Assembly: GCA_903936705.1 (NCBI GenBank) | Contig: CAIZWN010000027.1 | Span: 1 to 64,000 of the forward strand | DNA from: an uncultured Myxococcales bacterium | Lineage (GTDB): Bacteria > Myxococcota_A > UBA9042 > DTJE01 | Direction of reading: 5' to 3' | Length of the DNA: 64,000 bases | Part shown: one piece after another, positions 44,648 to 54,501 of the stretch | Layout: each line of letters begins with the position of its first letter | Numbering within the stretch: position 1 is the stretch's first letter | Made by a program: the position numbers and the translations under genes | Notes under the pieces: generated by a model | Seen by the model: only the letters and a program-made list of their open reading frames with translations | Told to the model about the DNA's origin: nothing | The model's database searches: none

Positions 44648-46570
44648 ATGACCGCAGCGCTTATCTATCCCCCCCTGTGTGACCCTACGGCCCCTTATCT
44701 GTCCGTGCCCCTGCTGGCGGCGTGTCTGCGCCGCGCGGGAATCGATGTGCTGTCGATCGACGCCAACGCGGATGCCGTGGCCTGGCTGCTTCAGGGTTCC
44801 GTCATGGCAGGGTTTGCCCGGCGCGTGCGTGCACGTTTCGCCCAGTTGGATGCCCGCTCGTCGCTTGGACTTGCCGACCAGTTGGATCTGGTGCAGATAT
44901 ACGAGGCTCTTGGACCGGCCGGATGGGTCCCGGGGGCAGTCGATGGCGCGACGGCCACTTTGCGGGACCCAGTCAGGTTTTTCGATCCTTCCTCATATGC
45001 CACGGCAGTTGCCACTGTGGAGGCCGCACTCCAGGTGGTCTCGGCGGCCTGCGCCCCATTGCGCATCGACTTTGCTTCCTGGAGCAGTCCCTTTTCGCTG
45101 CTGAATCCGAATGAGATTAGCGATGACGCAAGTCCGCAGCGCGATCCTTTCCATGCGTGGTACGCAGGTCCTCTGGCTGCCCGCCTTCGCGAGGCTCGTC
45201 CTTCGGTCGTGGGTGTCTCGGTTGCCTTTCCAGGGCAGGTTCAGCCGGCTTTCGCGATGGCGCGGGCCATCCGCAAGGCGCTGCCAGAGACGCACCTGGT
45301 GGTCGGAGGACCGGCAATTTCGCAGATTCTTTTGAGGATTCCGGAAGACAGGATACCCGGAGTCCTTGGGCCGTTCGACAGTGCGGTGGTCGGCGAGGGC
45401 GAGCGTGCGCTGGTCGACCTGGTGAAGGCGGTCAAGGCTGGCACAGCCCCCAGAGGGATCGTCCACGGGGGGGGCGACCAGGACCTTGCCGATCTGCCGC
45501 CCCCTGATTTTTCCACGATGGTGCCTGGAGCTTATCTGTCTCCCTCAATGGTCCTGCCGTATGACGCCGCGCGAGGATGCTACTGGGGGAAGTGCGCTTT
45601 CTGCCACTACGGCCCGGTGCGCTCCGGTACCGCCAGATACCGCGAGCGACCTGCCGCAACGGTGGCAGATCACCTGGGTGCCCTGGCAAGACTTCATGGC
45701 ACCAGCATCTTCTATCTGTCCGAGGATACTTTATCGCCAAAGGGCGCGCTGGCCGTGGCCCGGGCGTTGTCTGCTTGCGGCGGCGGTCTGCGTTGGGCAA
45801 CCGACATCAGGCCGGAGATTGCCTTGTCCCCGGCAGTTTGCGCGTCTCTGGTGTCAGGAGGTCTCCTGGCGGTGTCGATCGGCGTGGAATCTGCCGACCC
45901 GGGGATCCTGGCGCGAATTGACAAGGGGATTCGGGTCGAGGACGTCGATGCCGCCGTCATGGCCCTTTCCTCGGCAGGAGTGGCGGTGGAGGCCATGGCG
46001 TTCACGGGCTTTCCAGGCGAGACAACAGCCGAAGCCTTGCGGACGATCAGGTGGCTGAAAAAAAGACGAGACTCCCTTTCCTTGTTCATCTGCGGCGAGT
46101 TTGCGCTGACCCACGGATCAAGGGTGGCTGGCGATCCGTCGGCCTTCGGCCTTGCCGAAACATGGGAAATCGCAGGTGACGAACTGCGGTCCGGTCTGTT
46201 CTGGCGAGGCATGAAACCAGGCCCCGGCCCAAAGGTCGATGCCGCCGTCGAGGAGCTGTCTGAAGGCTGGAACCTTGGGTCCTACCCGTGGGCGGGATCG
46301 CTGTCGACGGCCCACACGTTGCTGTGGTACGCCAGGTTCGGGTCTTCCGTTTTCAAGGACATTCGGATGCGAGGGAAGGAGTCGTTGCCCAGGCAAGCGC
46401 GACGTGTGCGTACGCGATACGACGTGGCCAGTATTGCCCGCTGGGCGCCAGTGGCGGACCAGGAAATCTGGGATATCCTGGTAAACGACCGTCGCGATGT
46501 CTCACGCGCCGCCTGGGAAGCCATGGCTGCTCGGTTTCCACCAGCAGTTCCCGGTGCGTTAAAACCGTAA
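44648..46570 (+). CDS. B12-binding-domain radical SAM protein
   Basis: A 640-residue protein starting at ATG 44648; a longer frame would begin inside tRNA-Arg and is rejected. The N-terminus (ALIYPPLCDPTAPYLSVPLLAACLRRAG) is a cobalamin-binding-like domain, followed by GVSVAFPGQVQPAF and VVGGPAISQIL. The radical SAM cluster motif is ARGCYWGKCAFCHYG, a CX4CX2C arrangement known in a B12/radical SAM subgroup rather than the common CX3CX2C. Further SAM landmarks are EDTLSPKGA and SIGVESADPGILARIDKG. It likely catalyses methylation or a similar radical reaction. The substrate is unknown and no peptide precursor gene is visible nearby. The ribosome site is weak. Confidence 0.85.
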   Translation: MTAALIYPPLCDPTAPYLSVPLLAACLRRAGIDVLSIDANADAVAWLLQGSVMAGFARRVRARFAQLDARSSLGLADQLDLVQIYEALGPAGWVPGAVDGATATLRDPVRFFDPSSYATAVATVEAALQVVSAACAPLRIDFASWSSPFSLLNPNEISDDASPQRDPFHAWYAGPLAARLREARPSVVGVSVAFPGQVQPAFAMARAIRKALPETHLVVGGPAISQILLRIPEDRIPGVLGPFDSAVVGEGERALVDLVKAVKAGTAPRGIVHGGGDQDLADLPPPDFSTMVPGAYLSPSMVLPYDAARGCYWGKCAFCHYGPVRSGTARYRERPAATVADHLGALARLHGTSIFYLSEDTLSPKGALAVARALSACGGGLRWATDIRPEIALSPAVCASLVSGGLLAVSIGVESADPGILARIDKGIRVEDVDAAVMALSSAGVAVEAMAFTGFPGETTAEALRTIRWLKKRRDSLSLFICGEFALTHGSRVAGDPSAFGLAETWEIAGDELRSGLFWRGMKPGPGPKVDAAVEELSEGWNLGSYPWAGSLSTAHTLLWYARFGSSVFKDIRMRGKESLPRQARRVRTRYDVASIARWAPVADQEIWDILVNDRRDVSRAAWEAMAARFPPAVPGALKP

Positions 46571-46686
46571 GAATCCCAAGTATTCCGGGCGGATATGAAG
46601 TCAAAGGCCGCGCTCTATTCGAATTAAGGTAAAGTTTATCCGAATTGTCCGACCGAATAGGCGGCCGGAGTGATTGGGAGGGGACC

Positions 46687-47346
46687 ATGGGCCGCTTGAT
46701 GGTTGGGTTGATGGCTGTTCTTGTGCTGGCATCTTGCGATAGCGTCAATGGCGTTACGGACAACGGTCCCGCGGTAGACGTTACCTCGGAAGTGTCGCTG
46801 GACGTCCCGGTTACGGGCGATACGGCCGGTGTTGATACAGGTCGCGACGACGGGATCCCGGACACTGGTTCGGTTGATCAAGGAACGTCCGATCTGGCGT
46901 CCACCGATCTTGTCGTGGTCGATGTGGAAGATTCCGACGTGGAAGGGTCCGACGTGGTCCTGACCGACCTGGTGTCGAATGACGTGGCGGCGACGGACCT
47001 TGGCCCGACCGATCTGGGCGTGGCCGATGTGGGTTCCCAGGACGTCCCGGTCGGCCCTTCCGGTCACACCGAAAACAACGGTGGCGTGCTGCACAAGCCT
47101 GGCAAGGCGGATGCACTGGCGAACTGCACCTCTTGCCATGGGTCAACCCTTCGGGGGGACATTGGGCCGTCTTGCTATAGCTGCCACGAGGCAAAATTCC
47201 AGGCCAGTCACACGCTGTCGCGCAGTGGGGATATGCATCTGCCCGGCTCGACCTCGGTCTGCGTCAACTGCCACGGTCCGAAATCCGGTTCCAGCGCCAA
47301 GTCGTCCATGGGCGGTCTTGGTCCGGCCTGCTCCAACTGCCACTAG
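46687..47346 (+). CDS. Tetrahaem c-type cytochrome lipoprotein with Asp-rich tether
   Basis: A 219-residue lipoprotein, ATG 46687 behind GAGGGGACC, lipobox VLASC (lipid Cys 17) with Asp at +2. Residues about 23-122 are an extremely acidic, repetitive tether (TDL, SDV, DVP units). The last 75 residues hold four CxxCH haem sites at 147-151 (CTSCH), 163-167 (CYSCH), 192-196 (CVNCH) and 215-219 (CSNCH, the very last residues). Extra His residues could serve as distal ligands. It is probably an electron carrier on the periplasmic side. No partner oxidoreductase is adjacent. Confidence 0.85.
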   Translation: MGRLMVGLMAVLVLASCDSVNGVTDNGPAVDVTSEVSLDVPVTGDTAGVDTGRDDGIPDTGSVDQGTSDLASTDLVVVDVEDSDVEGSDVVLTDLVSNDVAATDLGPTDLGVADVGSQDVPVGPSGHTENNGGVLHKPGKADALANCTSCHGSTLRGDIGPSCYSCHEAKFQASHTLSRSGDMHLPGSTSVCVNCHGPKSGSSAKSSMGGLGPACSNCH

Positions 47347-47544
47347 CATGACACGGTCTTTTTCAACCTGAATCCCCTGGTTAGTAATCCGAAATGCTTG
47401 CTTCCTACCCCTTGCCAAACAGGCTCGGGGGTGGCTAGAATCTGACCGCGAACTGTCCGGTTCAAATGACGGACCGTGTTGCGGGATCAGCGGACCGCGC
47501 AGCTCTGCCGCAGGAATGCCGCAGGGTTGCTAGAGAGGGACGAA

Positions 47545-49602
47545 ATGCTGGACGAGGCGCTTGCTTCCCGTTTTGAATTCGGCACGCAGGCCGTCGAGGA
47601 CAAGTATGGTCGGCACCTGTCGGGCCGGCGTCTTGCCGACGACGCCCCGGTCGTGATGACAGTTCTGGATCCGTCGCTGAAGATAGGCCCGACGGAAGCC
47701 AACGCAGTCTCGGTTGCTTCAAAGAAGCTTGCCGCGTCGCGATGGGGAGCTGCACTCCTCAGTATCGAGGTTGGTAGGACCGAGGGCGGAAATACATATA
47801 TCGTCAGCGAGTCGGTTGGTCTGGAATCCCTGAAGTCTCTGCTGCGGACCAGTGGCGGGCTGACTCCGGCCCAGGCTCTGGCGATTGCCTACCGGGTTGC
47901 CGCTACCTTGAAGGCTGCTTCCGAAGTGGGCGTCAGGCACCTCGACATTTCGTCGGCCAGCATTCACGTTGCGCTGGAACCGGAAGTGAAGGTGTTCGTT
48001 GCCAGGCTGGGTTTTGCGAACCTGCTGCCTACCTATAATCCGGCCCGCAAGAACGAGGCGCATCACGGTACCGCCGAATACATGGCCCCGGAAGTTTGCG
48101 CCGGGCGATATGGGGACGAATCAGCCGATCTCTACGGACTGGGTATTCTTCTGTACGAAATGATTGCCGGCAAGCCGCCGTTCATGTCGTCCAGCCCGTC
48201 CACGACGATCAAGCGCCAAGTCTACGAGAAGCCACTGCCGCTGCACCTTGTCAAGCCGGGCATGGGCCAGTTGGATGCCTACGAGCGCCTGGTGACGCGG
48301 TTGCTGGCCAAGGATCCGAAGGGACGTCCGGGCAGTGCAGCCGAGGTCATGGAAGCCATCCAGGCTCTGAAGAACGAGGCTTACGGAAACGCGGCCCTGG
48401 GGGTCGAGCCGACGCGGGCAACCGTCGTTGACGTGATTTCGCATCTCGAGGCCGAACTGGTTGTTCCGGTTGTCGCAACATCCTCGGACCCGGTTCCGTC
48501 TGGTCGGGAGACGATGGTCTTTACCGGGCTAGCCGAAGCGATCGAGAAGGCCCAGGCCGCAGCGCAGTCGCAGTCCTCGGGCGCGCCGGCAGCGTCGATA
48601 CCTGCGGGAGGCAGCCGCCCAACCGAGGCCTTTGATCCATCGTTCGTTGTTGCGGCGGTCGAGGCGGCACAGAAGGCGGCAGCCCAGGGTGCTGGCCCGG
48701 GGGCGACCGAGTCGCCCGAGGAACGCACACAGGCTTTGCCTGGCTTGACCCCGGACTTCATTGCAGCTCAGTCGAATGTGGCGGCGCCTGATGCCGAATC
48801 CACACAGGCCTGGACTGCAGTGTCTGCACCGACGCCAACATCGGCAGCTGGCCTATCCGAGTCGCCGACGGCTGCCAATGCGTCGGAGGACTGGTTCATC
48901 AAGGGCAAAGCAATCGCCGAGGCATCTATTCCGCCTGAGGATCGCGAGAGCAGGAAGGAAACCCGGATGTTCTGGGTGGTCGCTGCAGCAGTGGCGATCC
49001 TTTTGGCCATTGCTGTTGCCGTGTATTTTGAGAGCCGGCCCGGCGGGGCCCCGGGCGAATTGCCTGTTGCCCCCGAGGTTGCCCCTGCGGTAACTCCTGC
49101 GCCATCGCCTGTAACCGCGCCGGTGCCAGTCCCAGTGCCTGCGCCTGCGCCGAAGCCTGCTGTCTCGGCCGCGCCTGCAGTTCCTGTGGCGGCTCCGGTT
49201 TCTCCGGCTGTTGCCCCGGCAGTTCAAGTCGCAGTGCCCGTGCCTGCGCCTGCAGTGCGGCCGGAATCAGCCGTGGTGCCCGTGCAGAAGGCCGCACCCT
49301 CGACAAAGCCCTTCCCGGTCGAGGAGAAGCCCGCAGTAAAGGCAGCTACGCCGCCCCCGAAGCCTGCCCCGGCGGTCAAGCCGGCGCCTGTTGCGAAGCC
49401 TGCCCCGGCGCCCGAACCTCAAATGTCCGATTCGGACCGTCAGGACAAGGTCAAGCCATTGATCAAGGCCGGCCGCGATGCCTACAACGCCGGGAACTAT
49501 GCCGACGCCATCGCGAAGTACAACGAGGCCTTGGCGATGGACAAGGGCAATGCCCTGGTCAGGAAGCTGCTGGAACAGGCGAAGGCCAAGCTTGATCAGT
49601 AG
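47545..49602 (+). CDS. Membrane-anchored pseudokinase with C-terminal TPR
   Basis: A 685-residue protein starting at ATG 47545 behind GAGAGGGACG. A kinase fold (about 10-290) is recognisable from GTAEYMAPEVCAGRYGDESADLYGLGILLYEMIAGKPPF, but key residues are lost: the ATP Lys position is Thr 39 (PVVMTV), the catalytic loop reads HLDISSAS instead of HRDLKPEN, and DFG reads RLG (about 154-156). No Gly loop is present. A transmembrane helix (about 476-496) leads to a Pro/Ala/Val-rich stretch and a C-terminal TPR-like repeat (GRDAYNAGNYADAIAKYNEALAMD). It is most likely a non-catalytic scaffold linking cytosol and periplasm. Confidence 0.82.
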   Translation: MLDEALASRFEFGTQAVEDKYGRHLSGRRLADDAPVVMTVLDPSLKIGPTEANAVSVASKKLAASRWGAALLSIEVGRTEGGNTYIVSESVGLESLKSLLRTSGGLTPAQALAIAYRVAATLKAASEVGVRHLDISSASIHVALEPEVKVFVARLGFANLLPTYNPARKNEAHHGTAEYMAPEVCAGRYGDESADLYGLGILLYEMIAGKPPFMSSSPSTTIKRQVYEKPLPLHLVKPGMGQLDAYERLVTRLLAKDPKGRPGSAAEVMEAIQALKNEAYGNAALGVEPTRATVVDVISHLEAELVVPVVATSSDPVPSGRETMVFTGLAEAIEKAQAAAQSQSSGAPAASIPAGGSRPTEAFDPSFVVAAVEAAQKAAAQGAGPGATESPEERTQALPGLTPDFIAAQSNVAAPDAESTQAWTAVSAPTPTSAAGLSESPTAANASEDWFIKGKAIAEASIPPEDRESRKETRMFWVVAAAVAILLAIAVAVYFESRPGGAPGELPVAPEVAPAVTPAPSPVTAPVPVPVPAPAPKPAVSAAPAVPVAAPVSPAVAPAVQVAVPVPAPAVRPESAVVPVQKAAPSTKPFPVEEKPAVKAATPPPKPAPAVKPAPVAKPAPAPEPQMSDSDRQDKVKPLIKAGRDAYNAGNYADAIAKYNEALAMDKGNALVRKLLEQAKAKLDQ

Positions 49603-49780
49603 GTTCGCCGCGATACGGGCAGGAAGGGCTGCTTTTGCATCCATGTCGGCGTTAGCGATAGGGAATGTGGTTCTTGGCCAGGAACGTATTTCCGGCGCCC
49701 GTTATCGCCTAGCGGCGCTTGAAGGCGTTGCCTTTTTCCCCGCCTTGGTGTAAGGTCCCCACGCGTTTTTGGAGGCTCCG

Positions 49781-52270
49781 ATGGCGGACGATCTGGGTCT
49801 TCACCTGGTTCCTGTGAACATCGAAGACGAGATGCGCTCGTCCTACGTCGATTACGCGATGAGCGTCATCATCGGGCGGGCCTTGCCCGATGCCAGGGAT
49901 GGCTTCAAACCGGTTCACCGGCGCGTGCTTTTCACGATGCACGAGTCGCGCAACTTCCACAATACGGCCTACAAGAAGTCTGCCCGTATCGTCGGCGACG
50001 TCATGGGCAAGTACCACCCACATGGCGATTCGGCGATCTACGACACCATGGTTCGAATGGCGCAGAACTTCAGCATGCGCTATGTCCTGGTCGATGGCCA
50101 GGGCAACTTCGGCTCGGTCGATGGCGACGCTGCGGCGGCCATGCGCTATACCGAAGTGCGCATGACGCGTGTCGCCGAGGAGATGCTGGCCGACATCGAG
50201 AAAGAAACCGTCGACATGGTGCCGAACTACGACGGTTCGCTGGAAGAACCCACGGTCCTGCCGTCCCGCGTTCCGAACCTGCTGATCAACGGATCTGCAG
50301 GCATCGCCGTCGGCATGTCCACCAACATCCCCCCTCACAACCTGGGCGAGGTGGTGGACGCGACGATTGCGCTGATCCGCAATCCGGAAATCACGATCCA
50401 GGAAATGATGGAATTCGTGCCTGCCCCGGACTTTCCCACGGGCGGCTTCATCCTGGGGACGGCCGGTTCGCGCCAGGTGTACGAGACGGGTCGCGGCGCG
50501 GTCAAGATGCAGGCCCGGACGGTCATCGAGGGCGACAAGAAGGGCGAGCGCACCGCCATCATCGTCAACGAGATTCCTTACCTGGTGAACAAGGCGCGCC
50601 TGCTGGAGCGCATCGCCGAACTGGTCAAGGAAAAGCGGATCGAAGGCATCCACGACATGCGGGACGAATCGGACCGCGACGGGATGCGCATCGTCATTGA
50701 ACTGAAGCGCGACGGCGATCACCAGGTCATCCTGAACCAACTGTTCGCGATGACGCCCATGCAAAGCACCTTCAACGTCATCCTGCTGGCGATTTCGCAC
50801 GGTCAGCCCAAGCAGTTGAATCTGAAGGAGGCGTTGCAGGAGTTCGTCAGTCACCGCAAGGACGTGGTGACCAGGCGCTGCCTGTTCGAACTGCGCAAGG
50901 CCCAGGAGCGCGAACACATCCTGCTGGGCTACAAGATTGCGATCGACAACCTGGATGCCGTCATCGAACTGATCCGGTCGTCGCGGAATCCCGAGGAAGC
51001 CCGTAACGGCTTGATGACGACCTTCGAGCTTTCCGAGATCCAGGCCAAGGCCATTCTGGACCTGCGCCTCGAGCGACTGACCCGCATGGAGCGCGATCGG
51101 ATCCTCCTGGAGCTTGAGGAGATCCGCAAGACCATCGGGCGCCTGCGCGAGATCCTGGGTTCCGAAACGGTCCTGATGGACGTGATTGCAGCCGAACTGC
51201 AAGAGATTCGCGAAAAATACGCCGACAAGCGTCGTTCCGAGATCATCGAGGACCTTGGCGCGCTGAACCTGGAGGACCTGATCCCGGTGGAAGACATGGT
51301 CGTCACCGTGTCCGCCCAGGGTTTCATCAAGCGCACCCAGACGGCGATGTACCGCAGCCAGCGGCGCGGCGGGAAGGGCAAGTCGGGCATGCAGACCCGT
51401 GACGAGGACTGGGTCGTGGACATGTTCGTGGCGTCCACCCACACCTACGTCCTGTTCTTCACGGACAAGGGCCGCGTGTTCCGCGTCAGGATCTTCGATA
51501 TTCCACAGGGCGCGCGTACGGCTAAGGGCCGCGCCATGGTGAACCTGCTGAACCTGGCTGGCGACGAGCGGGTTGCGGCGATCCTGCCGGTGCCGGAACC
51601 GGACGCTCCCGAGTCGCTGGTGTTCGGGACCCGGAAGGGCGTGGTCAAGCGCACCGAACTGGTGCAGTTCAAGAACATTCGTACGTCGGGACTCATTGCG
51701 ATCCGGCTGGATCCGGACGATGACCTGATAGCGGTGCGTCGCGCCACCGCGGACCAGAATGTGCTGCTGTTCTCGCGAAAGGGCAAGTCGGTTCGATTCG
51801 GACTTTCCGACGTGCGACCAATCGGGCGTGATACTCGTGGCGTACGTGGCATGGCGCTGGGTTCCAACGATTTCGTGGTTGGCATGGAGATCGTCCAGCC
51901 CGGTTGCGAGATTCTGGCCGTGACCGAGAGGGGCTACGGCAAGCGGACTCCTGCCGAGGAGTATCGCCTGCAACATCGTGGCGGTACGGGCATCCTGGCG
52001 ATGCGGGTCAGCCCCAAGGTTGGCAACGTCGTGGCGATGCGCGAGGTCAAGCCGGACGACGAACTGATGCTGACGTCCTCGAAGGGCACGACGATTCGCA
52101 TCAAGATCGGTGACGTGTCGCTGATAGGCCGCGTAACCCAGGGCGTCCGCGTCATGAACATGGCGGCAGACGAGAAGTTGGTGGCGGTGGACGTGGTTGT
52201 CGACAAGGACGACGAACAGGAACTGGTGTTCGAGGACGACGTCACGCTGCCGACCGAGGAACTGGAATAG
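49781..52270 (+). CDS. gyrA: DNA gyrase subunit A
   Basis: An 829-residue type IIA topoisomerase subunit that breaks and rejoins DNA. ATG 49781 follows TTGGAGGCTCCG. The catalytic Tyr 123 is in [10 protein letters not shown]. The quinolone-determining region [17 protein letters not shown] keeps Ser 84 and Asp 88, the susceptible-type residues. The GyrA-box reads QRRGGKG, which marks gyrase rather than topoisomerase IV. The C-terminal pinwheel blades continue to an acidic end. GyrB is not in the window. The opposite strand holds a very long open frame that is only a shadow. Confidence 0.98.
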   Translation: MADDLGLHLVPVNIEDEMRSSYVDYAMSVIIGRALPDARDGFKPVHRRVLFTMHESRNFHNTAYKKSARIVGDVMGKYHPHGDSAIYDTMVRMAQNFSMRYVLVDGQGNFGSVDGDAAAAMRYTEVRMTRVAEEMLADIEKETVDMVPNYDGSLEEPTVLPSRVPNLLINGSAGIAVGMSTNIPPHNLGEVVDATIALIRNPEITIQEMMEFVPAPDFPTGGFILGTAGSRQVYETGRGAVKMQARTVIEGDKKGERTAIIVNEIPYLVNKARLLERIAELVKEKRIEGIHDMRDESDRDGMRIVIELKRDGDHQVILNQLFAMTPMQSTFNVILLAISHGQPKQLNLKEALQEFVSHRKDVVTRRCLFELRKAQEREHILLGYKIAIDNLDAVIELIRSSRNPEEARNGLMTTFELSEIQAKAILDLRLERLTRMERDRILLELEEIRKTIGRLREILGSETVLMDVIAAELQEIREKYADKRRSEIIEDLGALNLEDLIPVEDMVVTVSAQGFIKRTQTAMYRSQRRGGKGKSGMQTRDEDWVVDMFVASTHTYVLFFTDKGRVFRVRIFDIPQGARTAKGRAMVNLLNLAGDERVAAILPVPEPDAPESLVFGTRKGVVKRTELVQFKNIRTSGLIAIRLDPDDDLIAVRRATADQNVLLFSRKGKSVRFGLSDVRPIGRDTRGVRGMALGSNDFVVGMEIVQPGCEILAVTERGYGKRTPAEEYRLQHRGGTGILAMRVSPKVGNVVAMREVKPDDELMLTSSKGTTIRIKIGDVSLIGRVTQGVRVMNMAADEKLVAVDVVVDKDDEQELVFEDDVTLPTEELE

Positions 52271-52329
52271 CCCCCTGTGCCTCCTTAATAATCCGTCTGT
52301 CCTGAAATGCTTGCTTTTTCCGGCACAGG

Positions 52330-54117
52330 TCAATGCTGGAAAGCTACGGGGGACGGCGGTTGCCGTTCGACGACCAGCCACGACGCCAGCACGATGCTCG
52401 CGCCGCCGGAGGGGTAGGGCGCGCCTTGGTAGAAGCCGCGGTACTCGAAGGTGGCGTCCTGGCCCGGCGTGACGTCGTCGGTGACGTCGATGACCTGCAT
52501 CGGCACCTCGCGGCCCGGGCACCAGCCATCCCTGCCGTACCACCAGGTGCCATACTGGTTCGGCACCGTGCCCTGCGCAGTCTGCCTCATGCAGCCCTCG
52601 GGGTCCCCGGGTTCGGTGAACTGCACGACGTGGTCGTTTCCGTTCACCGAGAAGTGGTGGTCGGGCGAGCAGAACTCGGCGCAGTTGCCGGGCTGGGCGC
52701 CGCCGTGGCCGGTGACCGTGATCGCCAGCGTGACGCGCTTTGCGTCGGCTGGGATCGGGACGGTCCGTGGCAGGCGGCCATCGTTGTAGGCGGGGCCGAA
52801 GTCGCCGCCGGAAAACAGAGGAGTGGCCTCCGAGGGAACCGTGGCCCGGCCCGCGTTGGACAGCCTCAGTGACAGCCCGACCCGGTAGGCCTGCTGGGTG
52901 TAGAAGGCCAGGCGTCGCGTCCCGCCGTCCTTCAGCAGCGGCAGCAGCGGCGACACGTCGTGGACCCAGCGGCCCCATCGATGGTAGGTCGTGATCCAGC
53001 GCCCCAGTTCGACGTCGCATTGGTCCGGCGCGTCCCGGTCGCACAGGTACAGGTTGACGATGTAGTCCCAGGCCGGGCACGTGCCGTACTCGCCGGTGCC
53101 GTTGCAGGCGAGGGTCAGGTCCAGTTCCAGCGTGTCGAAGGCAGCCATGGCTGTCGCGTCTGGCAGCGCGACCTCGACGGTCCCCCGCGTTCCCGCCCAT
53201 CCCGGGTCCGACAGGACCTCGCCCTTGAAGGCCTCGACCACGGTCGCCTTCTTGGCGACGAGGGCGGCCTCCCGGGTGACTTCGAAGTCGTAGTACACGG
53301 GCTCGTTGGCGGCCATCCGCAGGTTCGGGGCGAACCACTGCTTTGTCGCGTCGTACTGCCCGTAGTCGGCGTACGACCCGACATAGCGGATCCGCTGGAA
53401 CCGGTCGATCCCGACGCCCCAGCCCGGGGCGCGCATCAGCTCGCCCAGCCAGCCGGGCAGGCTCCGGCCGTTATCGGAGACATAGTGGATGTGGCGGCGC
53501 AGCAAGTCGGCGTCGGCAGGGGCGAGGTAGCCCAGCACCTTCTCGACGCGGATCTTCAGTTCCGCAAGAGCCGTCTGGCCGTCGGCGACCGGGGCCCGCA
53601 TCGAGATGAAGAAGACGTGGGCCGTCCTGGGCAGGGCGTACAGGAACGTGTTGACGTTGTATGTGAAGAGGGTGTCGGGCCAGCCGGCGTTCTGGGCCGG
53701 GCGGTCCTGCAGGAACAGCAGGCTTTCGCACCCGGTCCAGTTGGCCTGCAGGTTCCATGGGCCGTCGGTGGTCGGGATCGTAATGTCGGCGGCAGGCGCG
53801 AACAGCGACGTCGAGCCGTCAGCGGCCTGGAACGGGCGGCGCGGCACGCCGTCCTCGCAAACCGGCGACAGCGGGACGTCGGGGGCAACGTCCGCCGGCA
53901 GGTCCGGCAGGACATCCGCTGGGGCCGGGTCGCCAGGCAGATCGACAGGCACGTCGGCCGGCGCGTCGGCAGGCACGTCGGTCAAAGGAGGAACGTCGAG
54001 GTCCGCGGCCGGGACGTCCACCGGTTCGAGTACCTTGGTACCGCCGCCGCAGGACGGCAGCCCCGCCGCCGCCAGAGTCACAAGCACGACAAAAACGGGC
54101 CCGATCCAGCCGTTCAT
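52330..54117 (-). CDS. PNGase F-like peptide-N-glycosidase lipoprotein
   Basis: A 595-residue lipoprotein. ATG 54117 follows GAGGAGGCGTCC; lipobox AGLPSC (lipid Cys 23) leads into an Asp/Pro/Ala tether to about residue 85. Residues about 100-270 form an extra domain without clear family (LFLQDRPAQNAGWPDTLFTY). The C-terminal half resembles PNGase F beta domains: GTCPAWDYIVNLYLC (Asp 351 aligns with the catalytic Asp of the known enzyme by eye), RWITTYHRWGRWVHDVSP, and CAEFCSPDHHFSVNGN. Such enzymes cleave N-glycans from Asn of glycoproteins. Substrate in this organism is unproven; a eukaryotic-glycoprotein target is possible. Confidence 0.72.
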   Translation of the reverse strand: MNGWIGPVFVVLVTLAAAGLPSCGGGTKVLEPVDVPAADLDVPPLTDVPADAPADVPVDLPGDPAPADVLPDLPADVAPDVPLSPVCEDGVPRRPFQAADGSTSLFAPAADITIPTTDGPWNLQANWTGCESLLFLQDRPAQNAGWPDTLFTYNVNTFLYALPRTAHVFFISMRAPVADGQTALAELKIRVEKVLGYLAPADADLLRRHIHYVSDNGRSLPGWLGELMRAPGWGVGIDRFQRIRYVGSYADYGQYDATKQWFAPNLRMAANEPVYYDFEVTREAALVAKKATVVEAFKGEVLSDPGWAGTRGTVEVALPDATAMAAFDTLELDLTLACNGTGEYGTCPAWDYIVNLYLCDRDAPDQCDVELGRWITTYHRWGRWVHDVSPLLPLLKDGGTRRLAFYTQQAYRVGLSLRLSNAGRATVPSEATPLFSGGDFGPAYNDGRLPRTVPIPADAKRVTLAITVTGHGGAQPGNCAEFCSPDHHFSVNGNDHVVQFTEPGDPEGCMRQTAQGTVPNQYGTWWYGRDGWCPGREVPMQVIDVTDDVTPGQDATFEYRGFYQGAPYPSGGASIVLASWLVVERQPPSPVAFQH

Positions 54118-54501
54118 GGACGCCTCCTCGAAAACGTTCCCAGGCAACGCAAAAAACAAGATGGACCCGTCACGTGCGTTGCCACCCAGCAACCGAGAGT
54201 GTAAGACACATCAACCACAAAACGTCATCGTTAGCCAGGTATCAGGGAGGTTGAACCCGACACCCCGGCCATCAACTCACGCATTGCATTTGGCAAAAGT
54301 CGGTTGCGGGAAACGGCACTGGGGGCTTGTTGCTCATCAGTTACACGTCCGCAGGCAGCGTGCCCCGGGGTGCGAATTTCTGGAAAATGCGTTTTACCAA
54401 GTGGTAAATTAAGTACGGCCCGCCTGCTTACACTATGCGGCCCCTTGTTGGTCGGTTACTATGTTTCTCCGTACCCATAGGCAGTGAAGGAGGGTACCGC
54501 A
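54118..54501 (+). other. 384-base gap without a gene, with operator-like dyad
   Basis: No convincing gene on either strand. It contains a perfect dyad at 54393-54408 and AT-richer sequence near its right end than the neighbours. No clear paired promoter boxes were found. Confidence 0.5.
54393..54408. promoter_or_regulatory. Operator-like dyad TTTACCA-AG-TGGTAAA
   Basis: Seven-base arms are perfect inverse complements around a two-base centre. It lies 94 bases before the lipoprotein ATG at 54502, where a repressor or activator could bind. No regulator gene is adjacent. Confidence 0.45.

Noticed and set aside
49732-49747. Small hairpin AAGGC-GTT-GCCTT followed by T residues before gyrA
   Set aside because: The stem is only five pairs and the T-run is short, so a terminator call is not justified.
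47391-52316. Shared GAAATGCTTGCTT at 47391 and near 52304 downstream of two genes
   Set aside because: A 13-base match is expected by chance several times in 64 kb, and no longer homology surrounds it.
52274-52329. CCTGTGCC / GGCACAGG inverted repeat between gyrA and the PNGase-like gene
   Set aside because: The 40-base loop is too long for a normal terminator and there is no T-run after the arm; kept only as a note.
49709-53338. 1209-codon open frame on the minus strand opposite gyrA
   Set aside because: It is the shadow of gyrA and its neighbour in high-GC DNA; the translation is Arg/His/Gly-rich with no family and no ribosome site.
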